Below the pieces are notes generated by a model. It saw nothing but the letters and a program-made list of their open reading frames with translations, did not search any database and was not told the origin of the DNA. From an uncultured Clostridium sp. (GTDB taxonomy: Bacteria; Bacillota; Clostridia; TANB77; CAG-508), in contig CANOVB010000008.1 in NCBI GenBank assembly GCA_947570695.1, positions 1-64,000 of the forward strand: DNA of 64,000 nucleotides, written 5' to 3'. The first letter of the stretch is position 1. Each line of letters opens with the position of its first letter. Both the position numbers and the translations under genes were made by a program. Below are positions 19,013 through 29,516 of this stretch, in pieces.

Positions 19013-20221
19013 ATGGGAATCATTGTACAAAAGTTTGGAGGAAGTTCAGTGGCAAGTTCAGAAAAATTAGAACTCGTTACAGAACATATTATTAAAGAAG
19101 TAGAGAAAGGAAATCAAGTAATAGTTGTAGTTTCAGCCCAAGGAAAAACTACAGACAAATTAATTTTAGAGGAATCTGAAATATCAAAAAAGCCTAATAA
19201 AAGGGAACATGATGTCTTAGTGTCAACAGGAGAACAAATAACCATAGCTAAATTAGCTATGTTGTTAATAGAAAAAAATTATAAAGCGGTATCATTAACA
19301 GGTTGGCAAATACCTATAGTAACTAATAGTGAATTTTCTAATAGTAGAATTAGATATATACACAATGATACAATTACAGAATACTTAAATTCCGGAAATA
19401 TTGTTGTAGTAGCAGGATTTCAAGGGATTGATGAACAAGGTAATATAACAACATTTGGTAGAGGGGGTTCTGATACAACAGCAGTAGCCTTAGCGGCAAG
19501 TTTAAATGCAGAAAGATGTGATATTTTTACAGATGTAGACGGAGTATATACATCTGACCCAAGAACAGTTAATAATGTAGAAAAATTAAAAACTGTTTCT
19601 TATGATGAAATGCTTGAAATGTCTAGTCTAGGGGCAAAAGTTCTTCATAATAGATGTGTAGAAATAGGAAAAAAATATAATGTTCCAATATATGTAAAAT
19701 CAACTTTTGAAAAGAATAGCATTGGAACTTTGATTAATAATGAAAATCTAGAAGATTTAGAAATAAATGGAGTTACAAAAGACGATTATATATCAAGAAT
19801 AACTATAGTGGGTCTTGAAAATAAAATCGGAAAAACTTATGAATTATTTAAAATATTATCAAATAATTTTATAAATGTTGATGTAATTGTTCAATCTTTT
19901 GGTGAACATATAACAAAAGATATTGCGTTCACTGTAAAAATGAATGATTTACCAAAAACATTAGAGGTCTTAGAAAAAAATAAAGAAGGCTTAGGCATAG
20001 AAGATATATTGCATAGTGAGAATTTATCTAAAGTTTCTATTGTAGGCGTTGGAATCGCAAATAAGCCTGGCGTCGCTACAGATATGTTTGGAGCTCTTTA
20101 TGAAAACAATATTAATATGCACATGATTAGTACATCAGAAATAAAAATATCAGTATTAGTTGATTCTAGCCAAGCAGATTTAGCAGTAAAAGCAATTCAT
20201 AAAAAATTTTTTGGAAAATAA
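19013..20221 (+). CDS. lysC: Aspartate kinase
   Basis: A 402-residue aspartokinase catalysing ATP-dependent phosphorylation of L-aspartate, the first step to lysine, threonine, methionine and diaminopimelate. Motifs: VQKFGGSSVASSEKL (~5-19), TFGRGGSDTTAVALAA (~148-163), DVDGVYTSDPR (~178) and C-terminal ACT domains with VGVGIANKPGVATDMF. The start has an AGAGG site. It is monocistronic, ending in the hairpin at 20243. Confidence 0.95.
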   Translation: MGIIVQKFGGSSVASSEKLELVTEHIIKEVEKGNQVIVVVSAQGKTTDKLILEESEISKKPNKREHDVLVSTGEQITIAKLAMLLIEKNYKAVSLTGWQIPIVTNSEFSNSRIRYIHNDTITEYLNSGNIVVVAGFQGIDEQGNITTFGRGGSDTTAVALAASLNAERCDIFTDVDGVYTSDPRTVNNVEKLKTVSYDEMLEMSSLGAKVLHNRCVEIGKKYNVPIYVKSTFEKNSIGTLINNENLEDLEINGVTKDDYISRITIVGLENKIGKTYELFKILSNNFINVDVIVQSFGEHITKDIAFTVKMNDLPKTLEVLEKNKEGLGIEDILHSENLSKVSIVGVGIANKPGVATDMFGALYENNINMHMISTSEIKISVLVDSSQADLAVKAIHKKFFGK

Positions 20222-20242
20222 AATAGTGTTTTAAAATATATT

Positions 20243-20277
20243 ACACCATTAAATGTTTACGTTTAATGGTGTTTTTT
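20243..20277 (+). terminator. Terminator of lysC
   Basis: ACACCATTAAA pairs with TTTAATGGTGT, followed by TTTTT. Confidence 0.85.
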
Positions 20278-20531
20278 GTATAAAAAATTCGTTAAACTTT
20301 GAACATAAATAATGCTACCAGCATTATTTAACATTGATATAGCTAAATTTTAATAGCATAGGTAATTTTGTACGCAAACAAATTTATTGAAAAATATTTG
20401 ATTTTTCTCAGATTTGTTATATATTATTTGTCCTTATTAGGAAAAAAGCTATTTTTATAACCAAAATAAGGTTCTAAATTTTAAAAAACCGAATAAATAT
20501 AACTTATAAATATTATTTCGGAGGTATCAAT

Positions 20532-20822
20532 ATGGAGGAATTGAAAAAGACAACTAATACTTTTCAAAATATAGTATTAGAAAATCGTGAAAAGTTAAGC
20601 GTTACAGGGATTATTGACGTGTTTAGTTTTGACGACCAAATTATAATAATAGAAACAGAATTAGGACTTTTAACAATAAAAGGTGAAGATTTAAAAATTA
20701 ATAAATTAAGTATAGATACATCTGATTTTACAGTAGATGGAAAAATAAATAGTTTAACATATTCTGGAGTTGAAGGAGCAAATAAAAAAAGTAAAAATGT
20801 ATTAAGTAAAATATTTAAATAA
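20532..20822 (+). CDS. yabP: Sporulation protein YabP
   Basis: A 96-residue YabP/YqfC-family protein: IVLENREKLSVTGIIDVFSF (~14-33), IIIETELGLLTIKGEDLKINKLS (~37-60) and a basic tail. It is needed for spore cortex formation in Bacillus, where the order yabP-yabQ-divIC is the same as here. The start follows GGAGG. It ends 12 bp before yabQ. Confidence 0.88.
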   Translation: MEELKKTTNTFQNIVLENREKLSVTGIIDVFSFDDQIIIIETELGLLTIKGEDLKINKLSIDTSDFTVDGKINSLTYSGVEGANKKSKNVLSKIFK

Positions 20823-20834
20823 AGGGGAATAGAG

Positions 20835-21222
20835 ATGTATAATTTTTCTCAAGAACAAATTTTCATCTTCTTTTTTATTATAGGAATCATTATAGGAATG
20901 ATATTTGATATATTTAGAGTAATAAGAAAGTCCTTTAGAAGTCCTGATATTATAACTTTTGTAGAAGATATAATATTTTTATTAATAACTAGTAGTTTAT
21001 TAATATATAGTATAATAAAATTAAATGGAGGGGAAATAAGATTTTATTTATTTTTAGCGATCTTTTTTCGGTATATTGATATATTCTTTGACAATAAGCA
21101 ACTTTTGTGTTATAATTTTATCTGGATTTGTAAAAATATGTAAAAAAATCTTTAAAATACCTTATTTATGCCTAAAAAGAATAATAAAGTGCTCTAAAAG
21201 TGTAATAAAAAAGGATTTTTGA
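20835..21222 (+). pseudogene. yabQ: Sporulation protein YabQ with a frameshift
   Basis: The N-terminal part (MYNFSQEQIFIFFFIIGIII...) is a typical YabQ membrane protein, and the frame closes at 21143 with an atypical tail. From about 21063 another frame continues plausibly as FFGILIYSLTIS...KIFKIPYLCLKR and ends at 21222, matching a normal YabQ C-terminus. Removing one T from the T6 run at 21063-21068 joins the halves into ~128 residues. The gene is either inactivated or miscalled in a homopolymer. Confidence 0.75.
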
Positions 21223-21273
21223 TTTTTTTGTAGAATAAAATAATATAAAGTATTTATTGGAGATATACGTAAG

Positions 21274-21555
21274 ATGAATGTTTTTAAGTTAAATAAAGTA
21301 ATGAATTTAATACTTATTTTAGTTATGGTTTATAGTTTATTAACATTTATAAATCAGCAATCTAAACTAAATTCTTATAAAAAAGATATATCTTATTACT
21401 CTAACCAAAAAGAAGAATTAGAAGATAAAAAAGAAGAGCTTTATGCTACACAAGAAAATGTTAATTCAAAAGAATATATAGAAGAAGTAGCTAGAAAGCA
21501 ATTAAATATGTATTTACCAAATGAAACAGTCTATGTTATAGATATAAATAAATAA
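21274..21555 (+). CDS. divIC: Septum formation initiator DivIC (FtsB-like)
   Basis: A 93-residue protein with one transmembrane helix (~10-27), a coiled coil (~35-70) and the FtsB/DivIC signature YIEEVARKQLNMYLPNETVYVI near the C-terminus. It acts in the divisome with FtsL/DivIB outside the membrane. Its place after yabP-yabQ is conserved in Firmicutes. Confidence 0.88.
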   Translation: MNVFKLNKVMNLILILVMVYSLLTFINQQSKLNSYKKDISYYSNQKEELEDKKEELYATQENVNSKEYIEEVARKQLNMYLPNETVYVIDINK

Positions 21556-21578
21556 TCTTTTAATATTTTGTAATCTAG

Positions 21579-21612
21579 AGTAATTTAATTCTTTAATTAA
21601 ATTACTTTTCTT
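21579..21612 (+). terminator. Terminator after divIC
   Basis: AGTAATTTAATT pairs with AATTAAATTACT, followed by TTTTCTTT. Confidence 0.75.
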
Positions 21613-21769
21613 TAATTTTTTCTAAAAAAGAATTCCAAGAAAAGAATAAATATAAAAATTTTAATTTTTCAGCAAGTTTAGGTATAAAGTTTAGAAAACT
21701 TTTATATAATGAGGGAATTTAAGCTTACCTGTTATATAAAAAATATATAGTAAGAAAGGGGCATGCTAT

Positions 21770-23080
21770 ATGGAATTAGAAAGTTTATCACTTGTAGACT
21801 TAAGAAATTTGGCGAAAGATAAAGGTATTAATAATGTATCAAAAATGAAAAAGGCAGAATTAATTGAAAAAATAATGGAAAACTATAATTCAAAAAAAGA
21901 AGATAATATAACAGAAGCACAAGAAGTTCAAATTGAAAATAAGATAGAATATAAATTAACAAGCGAAGATGATGAATATGTTGAGGGAATATTAGAATTA
22001 TTACCAGATGGATATGGTTTTTTAAGAGGAGAAAATTATTTATCTACACCTAAAGACGTATATGTTTCACCAGTTCAAATAAAAAGATTTAAATTAGATA
22101 CTGGTGACATGGTGAAAGGAATAAAAAGAACTCCAAAAGAAGGAGAAAAATTTCCAGCTCTTATATATGTTGGAGAAGTCAATGGAGAACATCCAGAAAA
22201 AGCTATGAAAAGAACAAGCTTTGATGATTTAATACCAATATATCCAACAGAAAGATTAAAATTAGAAACAACATCATCAGAATATACAATGCGTTTAATG
22301 GATTTAATGTCACCAATAGGAAAAGGACAAAGAGGAATGATAGTAGCTCCTCCCAAAGCTGGTAAAACTACAATTTTAAAGAAAATAGCAAATAGTATTA
22401 CTGAAAACAATCCAGAAGTTTACCTAATTGTTTTATTAATAGATGAAAGACCAGAAGAAGTTACTGAAATGAAGCGTTCTATAAAAGGAGATGTAATTTA
22501 CTCTACTTTTGATGAGCAACCAGAACATCATGTTAAAGTAGCTGAAATGGTTATAGAAAGAGCTAAAAGATTAACCACTCAAAATAAAGATGTAGTTGTA
22601 TTGTTAGATAGTATAACTCGTTTAGCAAGAGCTTATAATTTAGTTATACCATCATCCGGAAGAACTTTATCAGGAGGGTTTGATCCTAGTGCACTTCACA
22701 AACCTAAACGTTTTTTTGGAGCTGCCAGAAACACTGAAGATGCTGGAAGCTTAACAGTTTTAGGAACAGCTTTAGTAGAAACAGGAAGTAGAATGGATGA
22801 AGTTATTTTTGAAGAATTCAAAGGAACAGGAAATATGGAAGTATTTTTAGATAGAAGTTTATCTGAAAAAAGAATTTTTCCTGCAATAGACATAAATAAA
22901 TCTGGTACAAGACGTGATGAATTATTATTATCCAAAAAGGAATATGATACTGTTAATACTATTAGAAAAAGCTTATCTGGTTTATCTACAGCAGATTTTA
23001 CAGAAAGATTATTAAATCAGATTATTAAAACTAAAAATAATAATGAATTTTTAGAAAGCTTTTCTAATTATTTGAAATAG
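21770..23080 (+). CDS. rho: Transcription termination factor Rho
   Basis: A 436-residue hexameric RNA helicase. It has an N-terminal SAP-like Rho_N helix ([21 protein letters not shown]), a cold-shock RNA-binding domain ([14 protein letters not shown], ~73-86), Walker [15 protein letters not shown] (~195-208), Walker [17 protein letters not shown] (~279-294) and the Q/R loops. It is full length and separately transcribed. Confidence 0.97.
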   Translation: MELESLSLVDLRNLAKDKGINNVSKMKKAELIEKIMENYNSKKEDNITEAQEVQIENKIEYKLTSEDDEYVEGILELLPDGYGFLRGENYLSTPKDVYVSPVQIKRFKLDTGDMVKGIKRTPKEGEKFPALIYVGEVNGEHPEKAMKRTSFDDLIPIYPTERLKLETTSSEYTMRLMDLMSPIGKGQRGMIVAPPKAGKTTILKKIANSITENNPEVYLIVLLIDERPEEVTEMKRSIKGDVIYSTFDEQPEHHVKVAEMVIERAKRLTTQNKDVVVLLDSITRLARAYNLVIPSSGRTLSGGFDPSALHKPKRFFGAARNTEDAGSLTVLGTALVETGSRMDEVIFEEFKGTGNMEVFLDRSLSEKRIFPAIDINKSGTRRDELLLSKKEYDTVNTIRKSLSGLSTADFTERLLNQIIKTKNNNEFLESFSNYLK

Positions 23081-23133
23081 TATGAAATATCTAATTATAT
23101 TTTATGAATAGTAGTTAAAGAAGGAGAAGTTAA

Positions 23134-24873
23134 ATGAAAAAAGTATTACAATCAATCTTTAAAAAGTTATCATTAAAAATACTGTTTATTGTAATACTTA
23201 TAGGTGTAAACATCTATTTATTAACTTTTCCTTCTAAAATTTTGGGTAAAATTATAGATCTAATGAATAACATATCAGCTAATAAAGATATCATAATTAA
23301 AAATATTATGTTTTTATTATTAACAAGTATTGGTATTTTGATAGTTAGAACCGTATGGAAATATTTTATGGCAAATTCTACAAGAACTTTGGAAAAGGAT
23401 TTAAAAGATACGTTATTTAAAGAATTTTTATCTATAAATATTACTAGTATTCAAAATATAAAAAATGGTGAAATAATGTCTTATTTTGTAAAAGACATAG
23501 GGGAGATAAGAGGTGCATTATATAGAGTAATATCTCATGGTACTAGAATACTTTTTACATTTATAATTGCTACATATACAATGAAACAGGTTAATTTTAA
23601 ATTAACTATAGCAGTCATTTGTCCAATTATTATAACAATATTTATAATTATTATTTTAAAAAAACATGTAGAACAAAGTTTTAAAAAAGCACAAAAATAT
23701 TTTACTTCTTTTTCTGAATATGTACAAGAAAGCACAGATTCTATCAGAACAACTAAAGCATATTCAGGTGAATTAAATCAACTAAAAAAATTTATAAAAA
23801 AGAATAACTTATTAAAAAAGGGAAATATAGCAGTTGATGTCTATTCAACTCTTTTATCTACATCAGTAACAATTTGTTTTGGATTTTGTTATGGAATAAC
23901 TATAATTTTTGGTTCAAAACTAGTACTTGATAATGAAATAACAATAGGCGATTTTATTGCTTTTAATGGATACATAGATATGTTTTTTTCACCAATATCA
24001 TGGCTTCCTGGAGTAATATCGAAATTTCAAAGAGCTATTATATCTTATAAAAGACTAGATAAAGTATTTAATTTAGAAAAAGAAAATTTACTATTAGAAA
24101 ATAGAAATAAAAATTTAATACATGGAGATATTGAAATTAAAAATTTAAATTTTAGTTATCCAAATAATATAGATAAAGTATTAAAAAATATAAATATGAT
24201 TATAAAAGAAGGAAGCTCACTCGGAATAATTGGAACAATCGGAAGTGGAAAAACAACATTAATGAATTTGTTATTGAGATTATATGAACCACCAGATAAT
24301 TCTATAAAAATTAATGGGATAAATATAAATGATATAGATTTAACTAATTTAAGAGAAAGTATCTGTTATATAACCCAAGATAACTTTTTATTTTCAACAA
24401 CAATAAAAGAAAATGTAAGTCTATTTAGAAATAATTATAGGGACGAAGAAATAAGGGAAAGTGCAAGTAAAGCAATGTTCTCAGAAGAGCTTTCTAATAT
24501 GAAAGAAGATATTTATACAATTATAGGAGAGAGGGGAATAGACCTTTCAGGGGGTCAAAAACAAAGAGTTGTTATATCAAGAGCATTTTTAAACAATAGT
24601 AATATTGTTATTTTTGATGATACTTTTTCTGCCTTAGATAATAAAACAGAAGAATATTTATTAAAAAATATAAAAGAATTATCAAAAGGAAAAACTTGTA
24701 TAATAATTTCTAATAGGATCTCTGATGTTAAAGATACAGATCATATAATTGTTTTAGATCAAGGAAATATTGTTGAAGAAGGAGTTCATAATACACTAAT
24801 AAAAAATAATGGTTTATACGAAAAATTCTATAAACAACAAGCTTCAAATTCATCAGAATCATTTTTATCTTAA
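23134..24873 (+). CDS. ABC exporter half-transporter with degenerate catalytic site
   Basis: A 579-residue type I exporter subunit: six membrane helices (~1-300), then an ATPase domain with Walker A GTIGSGKTT (~367), signature LSGGQKQR and Walker B IVIFDDTFSALD. Asp replaces the usual catalytic Glu after the Walker B Asp, typical of the non-hydrolysing half of heterodimeric exporters. It lies 26 bp before the partner gene. The substrate may be a drug, lipid or peptide. Confidence 0.88.
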   Translation: MKKVLQSIFKKLSLKILFIVILIGVNIYLLTFPSKILGKIIDLMNNISANKDIIIKNIMFLLLTSIGILIVRTVWKYFMANSTRTLEKDLKDTLFKEFLSINITSIQNIKNGEIMSYFVKDIGEIRGALYRVISHGTRILFTFIIATYTMKQVNFKLTIAVICPIIITIFIIIILKKHVEQSFKKAQKYFTSFSEYVQESTDSIRTTKAYSGELNQLKKFIKKNNLLKKGNIAVDVYSTLLSTSVTICFGFCYGITIIFGSKLVLDNEITIGDFIAFNGYIDMFFSPISWLPGVISKFQRAIISYKRLDKVFNLEKENLLLENRNKNLIHGDIEIKNLNFSYPNNIDKVLKNINMIIKEGSSLGIIGTIGSGKTTLMNLLLRLYEPPDNSIKINGININDIDLTNLRESICYITQDNFLFSTTIKENVSLFRNNYRDEEIRESASKAMFSEELSNMKEDIYTIIGERGIDLSGGQKQRVVISRAFLNNSNIVIFDDTFSALDNKTEEYLLKNIKELSKGKTCIIISNRISDVKDTDHIIVLDQGNIVEEGVHNTLIKNNGLYEKFYKQQASNSSESFLS

Positions 24874-24899
24874 AAAACAGTAGAAGAAAGGAGCAAGCT

Positions 24900-26642
24900 A
24901 TGAAAAATAAAACTTTAAAAAGATGCTATAATTTAATAAAACCACATATTAAAACTGTTTTTTTAGTTTCTATTATATCTATTATAATAGACCTTTTTGA
25001 GCTTGCTAAGCCTTATTTAGTAAAAATAATTATAGATGATTTTTTAAGTTATAATATTAGCCAAAAAGGATTTTTAACTATTAATTTAATAGGAATTATA
25101 TATTTAGCTATAGTAGTTATTGGAAACTGTTTTGATTATTTTACAAGAATGAAAACTAACATTATGGGTGAAGAAATTTTATATACACTGCGAAACAAGC
25201 TATATAAATATACTCAAGATGCATCTGTTACATTTCATGATAAAACACCTTCTGGCAAACTTTATGCGAGAATAATAAATGATGTAGATGATATATCTAT
25301 GTTTTTTAAAGATGTAATTACAACATTTTTCAAAGATATAATATTAATAATCTCAGTAATCGCAATAATGATTTATTTTAGTTTAAAATTAAGTTTACTT
25401 TCACTTATAGTAATACCTTTCGTTATAGTAACTTCAATAATACTTACAAAAATCTTAAATAAAATTTATGATATATCAAAAGTAGTTAGAACAAATTTAA
25501 ATACTTTTCTTGCAGAATCTATTTATGGAGCAAAAATAATAAAAATTTTTAATATACAAAAAGAAAAACAAAAAGAATGTGAAAATTATACGCAAGATTT
25601 TTTTGAAAAAAGATTACCTGCAAGCATATATGAAGGAATTTTTCCAGGAATGATGACTTTATTTGAAAATTTAGCTATTACAATAATTATTGTTGCATCA
25701 ATATATCACTTTTGGGGTATTTCCATTGAAGTAGGAGCAATATATATATTTGTAAGTTATATAAAATCATTATTTGAGCCAATAAATAGAATTATTGATA
25801 GCGTAGAAACAGTACAAGAAGCAATAGTTTCAATAAATAAGATATATGATATTTTAGATGACAAAGAATACTTAGAAAATTTTGAATCAGGAAGAGAACT
25901 AGAAAAAATAAAAGGAAAGCTAGAGTTTAAACATGTATGGTTTGCTTATAAAAATGAAGATTGGATTTTAAAAGATATAAACTTTGTAATAAATCCAGGA
26001 GAAACTATTGCTTTAGTTGGAAAAACAGGTTCAGGCAAAACAACTATAACAAATTTAGTAAATAGGTTTTATGAAATTCAAAAAGGTGAAATTTTATTAG
26101 ATGGAATAAATATTAAAAACATAAATAAGAGATATTTAAGAAGACATATTGGAACTGTTCTTCAAGACCCATTTATTTTTGCAAGAAGTATAAAAGATAA
26201 TATAAAACTTAATAAAAAAATATCTGATAATGAAGTAAAAGAAGCAATAAAACTATCTTCAAGCGAAGAATTTATTAATGCACTTCCTAATGGAATGAAT
26301 GAAATTGCAAAAGAAAGAGGAGAATCTTTTTCAGCAGGTCAAAAACAACTTTTAGCATTTGCAAGAATATTTGCTCATAACCCAGACATATTTATTTTAG
26401 ATGAAGCAACAGCCAATATAGATACTTATACAGAAAATTTAATACAAAATTCTATTAATATATTATCAAAACAAAAAACTGCTATTTTTATTGCACATAG
26501 ACTATCTACAATAATAAATGTAGATAAGATTTTAGTTTTAAATAATGGCGAAATAATAGAAGAAGGAAATCATAACGAACTTTTAAATAAAAATGGATAT
26601 TATGCTAAGTTATATAATTCATATTATGAAAGTTTAAGATAA
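24900..26642 (+). CDS. ABC exporter half-transporter, catalytic partner
   Basis: A 580-residue partner with six membrane helices and an ATPase domain: Walker A VGKTGSGKTTITN, signature FSAGQKQ and Walker B IFILDEATANID with the normal Glu. Its Walker B Glu with the partner's LSGGQ would form the active site, while its own weak FSAGQ pairs with the degenerate half. This asymmetry supports a functional heterodimer. Confidence 0.9.
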   Translation: MKNKTLKRCYNLIKPHIKTVFLVSIISIIIDLFELAKPYLVKIIIDDFLSYNISQKGFLTINLIGIIYLAIVVIGNCFDYFTRMKTNIMGEEILYTLRNKLYKYTQDASVTFHDKTPSGKLYARIINDVDDISMFFKDVITTFFKDIILIISVIAIMIYFSLKLSLLSLIVIPFVIVTSIILTKILNKIYDISKVVRTNLNTFLAESIYGAKIIKIFNIQKEKQKECENYTQDFFEKRLPASIYEGIFPGMMTLFENLAITIIIVASIYHFWGISIEVGAIYIFVSYIKSLFEPINRIIDSVETVQEAIVSINKIYDILDDKEYLENFESGRELEKIKGKLEFKHVWFAYKNEDWILKDINFVINPGETIALVGKTGSGKTTITNLVNRFYEIQKGEILLDGINIKNINKRYLRRHIGTVLQDPFIFARSIKDNIKLNKKISDNEVKEAIKLSSSEEFINALPNGMNEIAKERGESFSAGQKQLLAFARIFAHNPDIFILDEATANIDTYTENLIQNSINILSKQKTAIFIAHRLSTIINVDKILVLNNGEIIEEGNHNELLNKNGYYAKLYNSYYESLR

Positions 26643-26763
26643 AATTTATAGGTATAAATATAAATTATATTAAAATAGATTTTAATATATAAATAAAAAA
26701 CAACATAAATTTAAAATAAATTATCACATATAACATATAAAATTAGAAAGTAGAGGAGAGAAA

Positions 26764-27384
26764 ATGATAAAGAACGTAATATTTGATTTAGGAAATGTAA
26801 TTTTAAAACTAGATTTTGATAAACCAATAAAGGAGTTTACACAAGATGAAAAAGAAATAGAATTATTAAAAAAGGCAATATTTTCAGATGAATGGATAAA
26901 ATTAGATGAAGGAATAATAGAAAAAGAGGAAGCTGTTGAGATTATGGCTAGTAAACTTCCTGAAAATTTAAAAGATACTTGTAAAAGGATTATGGAAAAA
27001 TGTTTGTTAAATATTATAACATTAAATGAAGAAATTGTAGAATTAATAAAAGAATTAAAAAACAATGGTTATAAAACTTATATATTATCAAATGCACCCT
27101 TAGAAATACGTTCTTTTTTAGAAACCAATAAACTCCTAGATCTTTTTGATGGTGAAATAATTTCTGCAGAAGAAAAACTTTTAAAACCTAATCCTAAAAT
27201 TTATGAATTATTATTAAATAGATTTGACTTAAATGCTAATGAATGCTTATTTTTAGATGATAAAGCAGAAAATATATCTGGAGCAGAGGGAGTAGGGATT
27301 CACGGATTTATATTTGATTACAATAAATTTAATAATTTATTAGAAGAGTTAAAAAAATATAATATAAAAATAAATTTGAAATAA
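26764..27384 (+). CDS. HAD-family hydrolase
   Basis: A 206-residue HAD subfamily IA phosphatase-like protein. Motif I is VIFDLGNVILKL (5-16; the second Asp of DxD is replaced by Gly, as in a subset of the family), motif II YILSNAP (~105), Lys EKLLKPNPKIYE (~138) and motif III CLFLDDKAENISGA (~163). The substrate is unknown. It has a GAGGAG site and is followed by the gene-poor region. Confidence 0.85.
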   Translation: MIKNVIFDLGNVILKLDFDKPIKEFTQDEKEIELLKKAIFSDEWIKLDEGIIEKEEAVEIMASKLPENLKDTCKRIMEKCLLNIITLNEEIVELIKELKNNGYKTYILSNAPLEIRSFLETNKLLDLFDGEIISAEEKLLKPNPKIYELLLNRFDLNANECLFLDDKAENISGAEGVGIHGFIFDYNKFNNLLEELKKYNIKINLK

Positions 27385-28675
27385 TTTTTTATAAAAATAA
27401 AAAATTTAAAATTTTATATAATCAAAAATTAAATTTTTAAGTTGAATATATTGTAAATAATAGTTTATTATAAATAGAAATTATTATAAGAGATATAATT
27501 GTCTCATTATAAAAATATATAAACAAGATAGAAAAGAGAGGGTCTTAAGTATAATTTAAAGGCCTTATTTTTTGATATATAACTTTGCACAAAATCAAAG
27601 TTTTGTGCAAATAGGAATAGGACTTATATATAAAACAACCATAAACCTCTACTTCTTCAAATATCTGGTTTACAGATGTTTCATACTGTTTATATTCAAT
27701 TATATCTCTTTTTTTATTCTATATTTATATTCTTATTGTAATCTTTATCCATTACTTACTAGCTACACTTGGTTTCGCATTAAGATTCTGTATTGCTCAT
27801 ACTTCGAAAACATTATCTAAAATATCAATATTTTTATGACCTTTTAAAATCAATTTTTAGCTATTTTAATTATTTATCTATATAATTTGTTTATCATAAA
27901 AATTTTTATCTTTATTTTAAATCTATATCTTATATTTTTTCAAAAATCGCTAAAACCCTTGAAACTCTAAAATAGCCTATATTTTTAGGTAACAAACTAT
28001 ATTACTAATTTTTAAAAACGTCTTAAAATCGATTCTCGTGCGTCGTTTTTTTAGCACTTTTCAGGCATTTTTATAATATGATAAATTTACTATATAGATA
28101 TAAAATTTTTATAGTAAAATTACTAAAACTAATCACGCACCAGGATAAACGATTATTTAAGGCAACAGTTATATTGTTAAAATATAAAAATGCCTTAAAA
28201 TTGATTTTAGTGGTTCGATAATTTTGATAACAATTTTAGCTAAATATATAATTATATTAGTTTCATAAGTATAAATAAATCAAAAATTAATTATTAAAAT
28301 CATTTATAGCAATAATTATAATTTTAAATAACAAATACATACTAATAAATAAAATTGCTTAAAATTGTTTTTCAGGATAATCAATTTATAATTTAATAAA
28401 AATATCGTGATAACAATTTAATAATTTTTAAATACACAAATGTTCGGTTTTTGAAATTATTAACCTAACAAATTTGTAAAATTAAAATTTTAAAGTAAAT
28501 TTTATTTTTTAATTTTAATTGTAATTTTTTATAATTTTAAATTTTTTTTCAAATTTTTTTTAAAATAATTTTGTGAGAATTTAGATAAATTTAAAAATAT
28601 CTTTTATTCCTATTATTTTGTAATTTTAAACTTAAAAATCTACCTTCTTCCCCCACTCCATTTATTTTGTAAAAA

Positions 28676-28744
28676 TTATAAATTTCCTAATGGGTTACTT
28701 TCTACCCCCTTTCTAATTTGTTCATTATCAATGTGAGTATAAAT
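28676..28744 (-). pseudogene. C-terminal fragment of a tyrosine recombinase
   Basis: On the minus strand this encodes IYTHIDNEQIRKGVESNPLG then NL and a stop, which matches the last 22 residues of the intact recombinase at 35375-36373 (IYTHVDNEQIRNAVENNPLA, NL, stop) in 17 of 22 positions. Upstream of the IYTH motif the similarity ends and stops appear. It keeps the nucleophile-Tyr segment only. Confidence 0.75.
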
Positions 28745-29385
28745 TTTTTTATGTATTCAATTTTTTCCAAATATTTATTATCTCTATCTTCATCTGTTTT
28801 ACAGTCATCATCATACTATATTAATATGAGAAATAATCTATTCCTACTATAATTATATGCATGGTTAGCATTGCAATTAAATCTAAATTCATTTTGTTGC
28901 CCCCAGGTTTTAAATTTATTAAATTATGATTTGCTAAATCATCACAGGCGTATACCCTTGATATACCCTATCTGGTACTCCAGACTTGTTCTCATTGCGT
29001 AGGACGCTTTTAACGCTCGTTCTATGACTAAACAAGAGTCTCATTATCTCTATTATTGTTATCGCCTTACAAGTAGCTATCTTGTATTTAAGTTTGAGAT
29101 TATACATTCACAATTAACTAGCTCTAATAATATAATTGTATTTAATAAATATTATTCAATTTTCAATGTTCATTTTTTATGTGATATTTTAGCTTATGTA
29201 GAACTAAAACTTAAATAAATTGAAAAATCAAATAAAAATTTGTATAAAAGTTATTTCTATAGCATTATCTTTTATACATACTTATTATAATTTATCGAGA
29301 TGATTATAACATATGTCAGATTCTATCTGCAACAATTTGTAAAAACTTATTTCTGATTACATTTTTTTACTGTAATAGGATATAA

Positions 29386-29417
29386 AAATGCTCTATACAT
29401 AATGTATAAAGCATTTT
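29386..29417. terminator. Hairpin downstream of the first sigma/anti-sigma pair
   Basis: AATGCTCTATACAT and ATGTATAAAGCATT pair imperfectly, about 100 bp after the DUF4179 gene stop on the minus strand. Confidence 0.6.
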
Positions 29418-29516
29418 ATTTAAAATTTTTTTCTTCTAATTTAATTAATATAATCGTTATCTGCTATTCTTCCACCATCTATAAGTACTAATATCGTAAC
29501 TGGATTTTGATTTTAT

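Larger units (their letters stand above)
27385..29516. other. Gene-poor AT-rich region with gene remnants
   Basis: About 2.1 kb without a convincing intact gene. It contains a remnant of a recombinase C-terminus (28676-28744), three weakly similar blocks around CTTAAAAT(C/T)GATT at about 28023, 28193 and 28353 (spacing 160-170 bp), and a less AT-rich patch at 28900-29040 with the direct repeat TATACCCT at 28955-28975. Broken frames on the minus strand near 27570-27720 suggest a decayed gene. Probably the scar of a lost mobile element. Confidence 0.5.

Noticed and set aside
27572..27820. 82-residue frame in the gene-poor region
   Set aside because: Hydrophobic AT-driven translation, no ribosome site, no domain.
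28818..28890. Short hydrophobic frame on the minus strand starting MNLDLIAMLT
   Set aside because: It has a GGGGG just upstream but is only 23 residues, unsupported and inside decayed DNA.
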